In this document: piece after piece, positions 55,045 to 64,000 of the stretch
Numbering within the stretch: the first letter of the stretch is position 1
Layout: the number at the start of each line of letters is the position of its first letter
Assembly (NCBI RefSeq): GCF_001638985.1
Contig: NW_017265151.1
Span: 559,757 to 623,756, forward strand
DNA: 64,000 nt
Origin: Phycomyces blakesleeanus NRRL 1555(-)
Lineage: Eukaryota; Mucoromycota; Mucoromycetes; Mucorales; Phycomycetaceae
Direction of reading: 5' to 3'
Program-made: the position numbers and the translations under genes
The notes under the pieces: generated by a model
What the model was told of the DNA's origin: nothing
The model's database searches: none
Seen by the model: the letters and a program-made list of their open reading frames with translations, nothing else

Positions 55045-57880
55045 ATGTCTTCAAATTCAATCCTTGATAGTTACCAATGCAAGCAATGCAAAGAGTGCTA
55101 CACCAATTTAAAAAAAGCCAAGAGTTGTAGAGCTCAATGCTTTAAGAACTGTCATAGAAGACATAATCATATCCAGACTTCACAGACCACGCCTGTTCTT
55201 GGACAAGTCAGTGTTGTTTTGAACACTGTCTTGAACAACACTATCCAGTAAGACTACAAATCACATACATACTATTAGAAAGTGTAATTAATTATATTGT
55301 TACCTTCATAAACAAGCAGAGAATGTGCTGATGCAATTAAAGATCAGATCATGGATACACTCAACAGCGAAGATAACAATGATCCAATTATGAATATCTT
55401 CAGTAATGATGGTAATGATGAGTCTATGATAAGATATATATATATATATATATGTCTTATTATATAATGCTAATTATTATTTACCTGTTAAAGTATGATG
55501 CGGAACTTGGCAACAACATGGACATCATTGAAAACAAAACATCTCCTTTGGTTTTTGACTTCAGTCAGCCTGCACCTACCCCTGACAAAGACAATGCAAA
55601 GAACCTGGAGATTCTCAAGATCATTAAGGATTTTGGTATCTCCCGCAATGCCCATGAAATGATAGTCAAGCATTTCAACAGCATTTTGGAAACGTCAACT
55701 TGTATTACATACAGAGCATGTACTCCTCATCTTGGCAAAAAGCTTTTGAAGCGTTTCTCTGGTGTTGAAGAGACAGTCCATGATATCTGTCAGAGGGGAT
55801 GTATGCTCTTTACCAATCCATCCCAGACTGAGTGCTCCAACTGTGGACAAAGCCAGTACAAAACAAGACGTGGAGAAACTGAGGGTGGTGATCTGGTTGC
55901 TGCTGCCACGATGATACAGCTTCCATTGGCGAGACAACTGGCTCTTGCGTTAGCCAACAAGAATACAAGAGCAGATATGTATTACTGCCATAATCATGAG
56001 TCAAGCTTGGATGGAAGTAAAACCGATGTGTTTGATGGCCAGGCTTACCATCAAGCGAAACATCTGTTTTCCGGAAAAGATGACATTGCAATTTCGTTGT
56101 CTGTTGATGGATTCACGCCACACAATGTTCCTGGTTCTGTAACGATCCTCCATGTCACCATTCTTAACCTGAATCCCATGATCCGGTATGAGAGAAGCAG
56201 AATGCTCCAGATCGCAATGATCTCAGGTCCAGACGCACCTGCCAATTTCTGGTCGTTCATGGAACCAACGATGAAAGAGCTCCTGGTGTTGGAGAGCGAA
56301 AGGATGGTTGTCAAGACACCAAACGAGACCATTCGTGCCAAGGTACATGTCTTAATGGTCACTGGTGACATTCCCGCCTTAGCAAAGTTGGCATGTCATT
56401 CTGGACATATGAGCAAAGACGGTTGCCATATCTGTCATGTTGTCAGCCAATGTCCCAAGCATGGACAATACTTCAGAACTTTGCCCAGCACCAATATCCA
56501 TACGCTGGAAAGTTTCCAGAATTTTTCCCAGGCCAGTGCACCCAGCTGCAAAGGGTTAAACAGACAATCCCCCCTGGCAACATTGAAGGTATTCTCTGGA
56601 CCATTGTTTTTTGCCCTTGATGAGATGCATGGACTTTGCCATGGAATAAGCAAGCAGGTCTGGGGTTTGGTTTCTAGTACCTATGGAACAGATCATTGTT
56701 TTGCTCTTTCTTCTGGTGTTTAGACGGAGATTGGTACAGCAATGTACAAAACAAGAAATACCATCCCTACATCCTTCCATGGCAATTGGAGGGATGTATA
56801 CAAGAACCCCGGGTCGTTCAAGGCCGTCAATTGGGCAGACTTTCTTCTGTTCGTCATCCCTATGCTGGTGGCAGAGCGTATTGGAGATGCAACTGCCTGG
56901 AACGCGTTACTTGGCTTGGTTCAAGCATGTAACCTACTCATGAGCTGGGAGTTATCAGCAGAGGAACAAACCTCTATCAAAAGGTATATTTTAGTAAAAG
57001 CTATGTGTTATTCTATTATTTATTCTAACTATTTTTCTTCAGTAAACTTGAAATATAGAACATGTACCTGGAATCGCTGCTTACAAGTGGAAAAATCAAA
57101 ATCAATATTTTCACTATAAACCAGCATCTTCTTCAGCACTATCCTCTCATGATTGACGCATATGGCCCACCTCGTGCATATAGCACCAGATCTGTGGAAC
57201 AGGCAATTGGTGAATACTCAAGGGCTATCAAGAGTAATTCTGCTATAAATGTTAATGCTGACAATATCATGCTTGGCTTAGCACAAATGCGACAAGCAGA
57301 GGCCGGAGCCACTGTCATGATTACAGAAGCAAGAACAGCACGACACTTACAATATGAAGATTCCACTGCTGGTTGGCCGTTGACAGATGAGGGTGAGCAT
57401 GTTGGTGCTGGGTCTGATATTGAGTTCTGAGGGCCTTTGAGGAATAGAACGATCCAAGATAGTTTTGAAGGCATTTCTTGTCTTTCGAAACTTCTTGAAG
57501 ACTTCTACAAATCAAAGGGGGAAGAGTGTAGTATGATTGAAGCAGCTATACAAACTAGCCACAAGGCATTTATCAATGGTTGTGTGATTGACTCTGCACT
57601 CAACCAAAATTGTGTAAGGGAGGCACATAACATCAGATTACAAATTCAGGTTGATGAAAACCGCAACATAAATTCTGCATACTCCCCAGTTTACAAGGAT
57701 TTCTTCAGAAAAGTTGTTATCTTCTTTGAGCACAAGCTCAACAAGAGGTGACCGCTTGCTCTTGTAGAGATTGCAGCAGTCCGTTTGGTAAATGATATAC
57801 CAGTTGTTAACAATGGGCAAATGAAGCCAAAGGTAGTTCACCTGGCAGATGTCAAAGAATTGGTTGGTTTGGTGAAGTAA
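55045..57880 (+). pseudogene. Type-II CACTA-like (Tnp2-related) transposase, several stops
   Basis: Exon 1 starts MSSNSILDSYQCKQCKECYT. The main exon (about 55496-56998) has CITYRACTPHLGKKLL, HDICQRGCMLF, CSNCGQSQY, TDVFDGQAY, ISLSVDGFTPHN, VTGDIPALAKLACHSGHM, CHICHVVSQCPKHG and FFALDEMHGLCHGI; the last exon has INQHLLQHYPLMIDAYGPP and STRSVEQAIGEYSR. The D-x-F, GDIPAxxK, LDEMH and SVExxIG blocks place it with Tnp2-type transposases, but far from the type-I proteins. Stops at 56721, about 57056, 57428 and 57749 and no intact frame overall. Confidence 0.7.
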
Positions 57881-57892
57881 GACGCGACTATA

Positions 57893-57944
57893 AATACAAC
57901 AACAACAACAACAACAACAACAAAAACAACAACAACAACATACA
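57893..57944. repeat. (CAA)n microsatellite
   Basis: About 16 repeats of the CAA triplet with one AAA interruption, just after the end of the type-II transposase. Confidence 0.95.
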
Positions 57945-57952
57945 TAGTGTGG

Positions 57953-58619
57953 CCAGAGCTTAACCGCGGCCCAAAATTGTCACTTGGTTCTCTTGCAGAC
58001 CTATAATTTGTCTTTTTTTGTAATACATTTTTTTTTCAAATTGTCTTAACATATTTTATTTTCTTAGCAGAAAGTTTAAATATTTTCTTCTCTTTTTCTT
58101 CTGACTTTTAATAGTCATCAAATGCAATCTACATTTACTAAAAATGTAAAGTCTGTAGTTAAAGCTTACTTTTGTCTATCAGGAGATTTAATTTTAGGTA
58201 GTCAATTTGCTTTTTGTCAACCTTTTCAAAAAACAGAGATTTTCTAGTTTCAAATTGGATTTTTAGTGATTTTTTAATTATTATAGACCGAAAACATAGT
58301 CACAAAAGCAAAAAACCACCATTTTTTCCCATAGTGTTTAATGGCTTTGCAAATCAATAAATGAAATAAATATAAAGAAGTGAATAAAGAAATACATTAA
58401 AAAGCAATAACTTATGTATTTAAAATAATAAAAGTTCTAATTATAATATCTCTATAATAAAATCATAAATATAAGTTTTCATTTTTACTATTTTTATCTA
58501 AAAAAAACATCCATTAATTCTTTAAACATGTCATTAATTATGAGTATATGAATTTTTAAATTACTTTTATTTCTCAAAGTATAAAATACATTTTAATGCT
58601 TCAATGATAAGAGTCTAGC
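57953..58619. other. AT-rich spacer between the two type-II elements
   Basis: No gene, terminal repeat or tandem array recognised. Confidence 0.45.
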
Positions 58620-59145
58620 AGATTTCCATTTCTGTGAGAGCATGGAGTAAGCTCCCCATGATTCTTGAAATCTAGCAAGCAGAATATTCTTGTCAGCAGC
58701 ATTTCATTCAAGATTTCTCACTAGACTTCTTTTCTGGACAGCTGTTAGATCACCTCAGACTGGGATCTTGTCATCATTGCCAATGCATATGGCAAAGACT
58801 TTTTTTGATTATACTGCAAGCAATTCCGGCTACTGCGTGATACATTTGAACAGAAGCTTGCAGGCGACCTTCAGTGCAATGGATCTGCAAAGCAGACTTT
58901 GTAGTCAATGCTGTAAACAAGCATGTCCTTCTGTGAGAGTCTATTCTGGGTTTCTCAATATCTCAGGCGACTTCGCTGATATCCCCTTGAACCATTGCAT
59001 TTCCAAGAGCTGATGGAAGAGTGTTAGGCTCTTGGGTGATGCCACCCTGATGTGCTTGTGAGCTGTTGATTTGAGCCCGGAGTTCAGTCCCAGTAGCCTC
59101 AATAGCTTCTATGCAAAATTTTGAGTTGAAGTTTTGGTATTGCAT
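58620..59145 (-). pseudogene. Second type-II accessory gene, decayed
   Basis: From ATG 59145 (MQYQNFNSKFCIEAIEATGT) to about 58620. Frameshifts near 58975 and several stops. Its 3' part matches the C-terminal domain of 54054-54708 (IPV-x-GDLTAVQKRSLVRNLE against SIPVALKKEMCARH, and ESWGAYSMLSQKW against ASTARVAHLW by position). Divergent from the transposase remnant that starts at 59399. Confidence 0.5.
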
Positions 59146-59398
59146 CTTTGTGAAAATAAAAAAATATGTAAGGAAGAACAAGATTTGATTCTGACAAGAA
59201 AAAATTCTTCTTATTATTCACAGTCATAATCATGAAATATATTGCATGAATTTACTATGTTCAGTATTAAATAAATAATATAAAATTGAAATATAAATTC
59301 ACATTAATATGATGTTATTTTTTTTGTAACCTTCATCTTAAACCTTTTTATTATCACTTATAGTCCAGACTATTGTCTTAAAAAAACCTTGAATTAAG

Positions 59399-61370
59399 AT
59401 GAATAACAGCAATCTGATTACCCAAACATCCGGAGAGAGCAATGATAAATTTAATATCAATTTTTCAATTCTAAGCATGAAGCCAACCTGGCAAGAAATA
59501 GTAATACTGCTAGACTCTTCGCAACTCTTGCCAATGTCAAGGACTTGTCCAGTGATGGTCAATACGACTTAAGAGATTTTGTGTTGGAAGAAAACATCTC
59601 CTCTCGTGCAAAATCAATGGATGTAGACATTGATTTTGACCAAGATATGCCTACAGGTATCGAGTCTCCACCTGGTAAGAGAAAAAACAATCTCTTAAAC
59701 TAGTATAATGAGCTTCTAAAAAATGCTAATCACATAAATATATATACAAAAGATGTTGGCCCTGGTTACTTCTGTGTCCACAATGTCATTGAACATAGAG
59801 AGTCATCAAACTAACCTAAAAGTAATGAAAGTGACTGGAGCTAGACTTCTCGAGTTCCTTCTTACAAGCCCAGTAGTTATGCAGAGGCAGCTAGTATAGA
59901 ATTATTCTCTATGTTTGTTGAGGATAATGTGTCTCACAATGTTTTTGACAAGTGTGTCAAGATTGTTAATAAGTATATGATGGAACGTGATTTACATAAA
60001 TATATATCTGTCATTAATTATTCACAACATGTAAACTTATCAACATTATAGCTGCCATCAATGCACTCATGTCACACTACAAGATGAACACTCTTCTTAA
60101 GATGGAGTATACTATCTGTTCTGTGACATACGACATGTACCAGGAAGGCTGTATCCGCTTTGACACTGTAGAAGCTGGTCAGTACGAAGATGATAAAGAG
60201 CAGTGCCCTCACTGTAATAGCCAATGGTTCCAAGATGAGAGAGGCACTTTAATTCTTGCACAGACCTTCCAGGTTGTGCCTCTTTCTGAACAATTACGAT
60301 TTAAGCTTGGTAATGCCCAGGAACAAGCCAAGATGACATATGACAGAAACCGTCTTTCCGATAGAGTTGGTTGTACAAGATCTGATATCCTCAATGATAA
60401 TGTTGTCTGACGTTTGGTTCAGAGTGATGTTGTTGATCAGAATGATATTTTGGTATCGATGTTTGTTGATCAATTCAATTCTTTTGATAATTCAGAAATT
60501 TCAGCAACTGTTGTGCATGTTATCAATCTCAGTATTGATCCAAAACTAAGGTACAATATTAGATGCTATGCATAAATTTTCTAATCAAATATACTTAGAT
60601 ATGAGAGAGAAAGTATGATTCAACTGGCAATCATTCTTGGGTCTAAACACCCAAAACACATAGCATCTTTTCTTGAAACAATTGTAGAAGATTTGCATAT
60701 GTTGCAGACTTCTGGTCTGAGAATTCAGAAGTTTTCTGGGCAAGTGAGTGTCAAGGTTCATCTTGTCATGGCAACTGACAATAATTCAGCCGTGTCAGAC
60801 TTGATGAATCTGGCCCACCATAATTCTTTCTATCGGTGCCAAGCCTGCATTTCTAAGGGTATTCCTTGATTTTACGTCATGTGTTTTGTTGGCAAGAAGG
60901 TATCTGTTTCTATAATAACTGTGGAGAGCCTCCGTCAGTTTGAAGAAAACATAAGTACATAATTAATGAATAATTGAGATATTAATACTTTTTTTAGAGA
61001 TACACTGTCAATGGTTCCAATGTTTTTAGGGATCTCAACATATTGATAAGTCCTGCTTTCTTTGGGCTTGATGAGATGCATCTCATTGGCTATGGGATTG
61101 GTTATCAGCTATACAATGCATTGAATAGCAAATTTAATATGAGTAACGAGGCTGAGGACAATGCAGTCCAACAGGCAGTTCTTGATCAGCAGCAACAACA
61201 ACAGCTTCAGAATGAACAGAATAACATAGATACGTTTGCTCTACATATTGGACTTGATCAGATTAACAGCTGTATTGGCAAGTCCAGACCAGACATCCCA
61301 GCAAACTTCACTGGCAGCTGAAGATCGCTGAAGAAAACAACTGGCAGACAGAAGGTGGTCAACTGGCTTG
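59399..61370 (+). pseudogene. Second type-II CACTA-like transposase, cut by CACTA-5
   Basis: Begins MNNSNLITQTSGESN, frameshifts near 59470, and continues ARNSNTARLFATLANVKDLS. Further exons carry YDMYQEGCIRFD, CPHCNSQWFQDERG, VSMFVDQFNSFDN, NLSIDPKLR joined to YERESMIQLAIILG, VHLVMATDNNSAVSDL, CQACISKG and FFGLDEMHLIGYGIGY. These match, block for block, the transposase at 55045-57880. Stops near 60408, 60868 and 61319; a Q-rich run (DQQQQQQLQNEQ) is specific to this copy. Similarity ends where the CACTG terminus of CACTA-5 begins at 61371, so the C-terminal third lies beyond the insertion. Confidence 0.7.
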
Positions 61371-62239
61371 CACTGGAAAAGAGATGCGGTTTTCTTATGT
61401 GTAAAACTGTAATTAATTATGTGAAAAGACCAGGGTTTATGATGGGACAGATAGTTTTTACAAGTGTATGAAACTGGCTTACTCATAGGTGGTAAGACCA
61501 ACTTTTGAACATAGGAAAAGATCAGAACAGCAGGATAGTAGGATGTGTTCGCATTTTCTGTATATGGGTTTTTACCACATGTACTAAAACGGCAACTCAG
61601 AATTACGTTTTGTTGTAATATATCCTACTGCTTTCCAATTAAAAGAACAATAAATGAAAGATCGATTATATGGATACGCCAGTTTTTACAGGGTTTTGTT
61701 GTCTTTGAATTTATTTTATCCAATCTTAGAGACTTCTTCTTGTACTGTTTGCTTCCATACACTTCTCCGATCTTTAATTTATTTATAATAATTATTCGTT
61801 TACTTTGTTTTTATTAGAAAGAAAAGAATATTCTTAGGTTTATAGTACAGTGGTTATATTTAATATTTAGGAACATTCTGGCTAGTGTTCTAGCCTTCAT
61901 ATAATTTAAAATGGCCAATGTTCTGATAAAACAAGTATTCTCCAAACAATATCTCCCAGAGAAAAGCCTAGTTGTGTGTTGCTTGCTTATAAATGGTTGT
62001 TTTATGAAATTAGAAAAGTGTTAGCTGTTTGAACAAGAAATTGTGAATATTAAGAATATATATATGTAATTATGCTTGCAATATAATAGCTTATCAGAGA
62101 CAAAAAGAAAAGGCATCATGAATGCAAACCATAGTACTCAATATACTTTATTTGGCTATAAAAATGCTGATTTTTTTTTATTTTTTGTGAACTGTGTGGT
62201 AAAATATTTCATTTACCTACCTGAAGCAAAAGGATTTAT

Positions 62240-62770
62240 TTGCAGACCAAGAGAGTACATAGAATACGCTGATATTGTCTCCAGTAAATGATATACATTA
62301 ATATACAAAATAAATAATATTGTTATATGTACAAAAATAAAAATAAAATTTACCATGTCAATGACACTCGTATGAAATGAAAGTTCTTGATTCGCGATGT
62401 GCTCATGAGAGGGAGGTTTATCTATAATAGAAATTATGTTAAGCCGTGTGCTTATTAAAAAGAGATAGATTGAAATAAAATAAAATATTACCATATTCAT
62501 AACCATGTTTAATAGTAGAGAGTAATTTCGGCGATATGGCCTATACAAAAGAAAGGAAAAGGTCAGAATAATTTTATAGGATGACATCATAAAGTATATT
62601 TACTAACCTTAGCTAATCTGGATGGACATTGTGAAGGAGATGCATCAGAAGGTAACAAAATGCGAGTGTCTGTAGTAATAGAAAACAATTATTATCATTT
62701 TAGTTATATATATATATAATATTAAAGAAGAAGATATCTTACCAAGAAAGTCTGTGAATATAATAAATGT
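62240..62770 (-). CDS. CACTA-5 third gene made of micro-exons (exon model partial)
   Basis: Exon blocks on the minus strand, each ended by GTAAG/GTTAG/GTAAT/GTAAA donors: TFIIFTDFLG (ending near 62743), TRILLPSDASPSQCPSRLAK, AISPKLLSTIKHGYEY and PPSHEHIANQELSFHTSVI-DM, with a probable last block near 62270-62240. Order, phase and several residues (LPSD/FPSD, ISPK, TIK, NQE-L, IDM) agree with CACTA-2 although the introns differ. No known domain. About 70-90 residues are accounted for; the start is not resolved. Confidence 0.45.
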
Positions 62771-63168
62771 TGGAAAGAGAGAGAAGAGAGAAAACTTGTA
62801 AATGAAAAAAAAACAAAAAGAACAAAAGACCAAAGGGCCAAAAGGCCGAAAGACAGAAATCATATATTGGATTAAGTTGAAAAAAGCATGTTCAAAGCCG
62901 ATTTGCACCCTGTTAATTCCAGGAAGTATTAATAGAGATATGTGCATTAAAGAAATCCTGAGTATTTACAGCAACAAGTGTAATATAATAAATGAGTTCT
63001 TGCTTCTACTTTTACCATCTTTCTATTAACTACACTTTATTCTTTTGCTTAACACCTAACTTCTTTTGTATATTAAAAACACTCTATATATACAATGAAT
63101 AGATATATAAAACAAATATAATTAACAATCAACTCATGTATAACATTTTATTAGATAGCTTTCAGACC

Positions 63169-63954
63169 ATGGTTAACAATCATCAGTCAATTGCCCTGGC
63201 TCCATCCCCGGAATATATTGAGCTTTTAAGAAGGCTCACAGCTATGGAGGAAAGCCTCAAGACCATGAATTCAAACATTGGCATTGTCATCAAGGGGAAC
63301 AAAGATTCATTGGAAATACTTGATAGCGTTGCCAATGCCTCTGAAGAACTTCTTGCAGTTATTGCTCCTACTATTATACCTGCTTCTGCTTCTGTCCCTT
63401 TCGCAGCTTCTTCCATTAGTTCTACTCTGGATTGGTATACAACACCTTCTGAGGCTTTTTTTGGTAGCTCTTCTGCTGCTCCTTCTGTTGCTCCTTCTGT
63501 CACTCCTTCTGTTGGTCAAGTAGTTCTTACTCATGCAAACGCTGGTGAACTTAGTAAACAGGATCGCACTAGAGTTTTAGTAAGTGTTGAGATGTACAGT
63601 AATTCATCAATATAATATCTCACACTAAGTATAGGCTCTTATCCGAGGAGAGTTGAAGAAACACAACTTCAAATCAAATAAGCCAGAACTAGTTGCAGCT
63701 AATGACAGCAAGTGCAGTTGGGATGTTAATGTTGATTACAGCCTTCCACCCAACAGACAGCTGATGCATGACCTTCATGCATATCTGGCTCCAAAGATTG
63801 TTGGGACTAGTGTTCGACAGGCCGATATTAGCGATTGTATCTACACAAACTTTTGTGGAACGAGATTCCGAGTCAAGGAATCCTATGAAGTGCACAAAAA
63901 GACAAATTCTCAGTCAAGAAAAGCAGGTTGAGAGACCGATGTATGTTAGAAGTA
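63169..63954 (+). pseudogene. CACTA-5 accessory gene, first two exons, one stop (partial)
   Basis: Exon 1 from ATG 63169 (MVNNHQSIALAPSPEYIELL) contains RLTAMEESLKTMNSNIGIVI, the counterpart of MKDKITLMDTRIGVVI in CACTA-1, and ends at a GTAAGT donor near 63579. Exon 2 (from about 63631) has RGELKKHNFKSNKPEL, LPPNRQLMHDLHAYL, APKIVG and CIYTNFCGTRFR. Near its end a TGA (63929-63931) stands where CACTA-1 has R of SGRETD, a CGA-to-TGA type change, shortly before a GTATGT donor. The remaining exons lie outside the window. Confidence 0.7.
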
Positions 63955-64000
63955 TATTTTGATTGCAAATTAAATGTATTCATATTAATATATTTATAAA

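Larger units (their letters stand above)
61371..64000 (+). mobile_element. CACTA-5: left part of a type-I CACTA element (runs off right edge)
   Basis: Begins CACTGGAAAAGAGATG at 61371 inside the type-II transposase pseudogene. A micro-exon gene lies 0.9-1.4 kb inside and the accessory ATG 1.80 kb inside, matching CACTA-2 (0.87-1.5 kb and 2.03 kb). The transposase and the other terminus would be beyond the window. The preceding triplet is TTG. Confidence 0.7.

Overview
The window looks like a transposon-dense, AT-rich stretch of a fungal nuclear genome, most likely an early-diverging (Mucoromycota/Mucorales-like) fungus. That assignment is an inference from the transposase families, the many short GT..AG introns and a eukaryotic tRNA-Gly; no host protein-coding gene was recognised. 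Almost everything legible is mobile DNA: Tnp2-like CACTA elements with CACTG termini, long two-gene Tc1/mariner elements, two MULEs, a Helitron remnant and one tRNA gene beside an LTR-like palindrome.

Layout. 1-1781: right end of a CACTA element (CACTA-0L). 1782-2119: a scrap of CACTA transposase. 2120-2950: truncated left end of another CACTA. 3336-4975: decayed, internally deleted Helitron gene. 5222-14546: CACTA-1 (3-bp TSD TAG), interrupted by a 2515-bp MULE (8-bp TSD ACAAGATG). 15599-33238: a three-level nest. Tc1-A (TSD TA) is split by CACTA-2 (19144-31382, TSD ATA), and CACTA-2 carries a complete Tc1-B (25107-30555, TSD TA) inside an intron of its transposase gene. 33466-47417: probable CACTA-3, with a duplicated accessory gene and Tc1-D (36624-42017) at the duplication junction. 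49407-49477: tRNA-Gly(GCC), followed by a 740-bp palindrome. 50927-53291: second, dead MULE. 54054-61370: two decayed copies of a different CACTA-like family with divergently arranged genes. 61371 to the end: left part of CACTA-5, inserted in the second of those.

How the genes go together. Each type-I CACTA has a transposase gene and a convergent accessory gene of about 310 aa carrying an R-P-x-W-R-S-[DE]-E motif. Between the accessory start and the terminus there is a divergent string of tiny exons, conserved in sequence between CACTA-2 and CACTA-5. CACTA-2 looks intact: four exons encode 977 aa and the accessory gene is open. The Tc1 elements are unusual for their superfamily. They are about 5.4 kb, with ends built of seven degenerate ~21-bp repeats followed by a ~21-bp-period minisatellite. 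They carry two genes: a DD34E transposase with a long novel N-terminus, and a separate 127-aa protein whose core aligns without gaps to the transposase's own helix-turn-helix. Tc1-B is intact in both genes; Tc1-A and Tc1-D share a one-base deletion in a T-run of the transposase.

The most interesting candidates are the standalone HTH paralogue in Tc1 (possible built-in regulator), the repeat-built Tc1 ends, the third micro-exon gene of the CACTA elements, and the nested insertion record with exact target duplications at every level.
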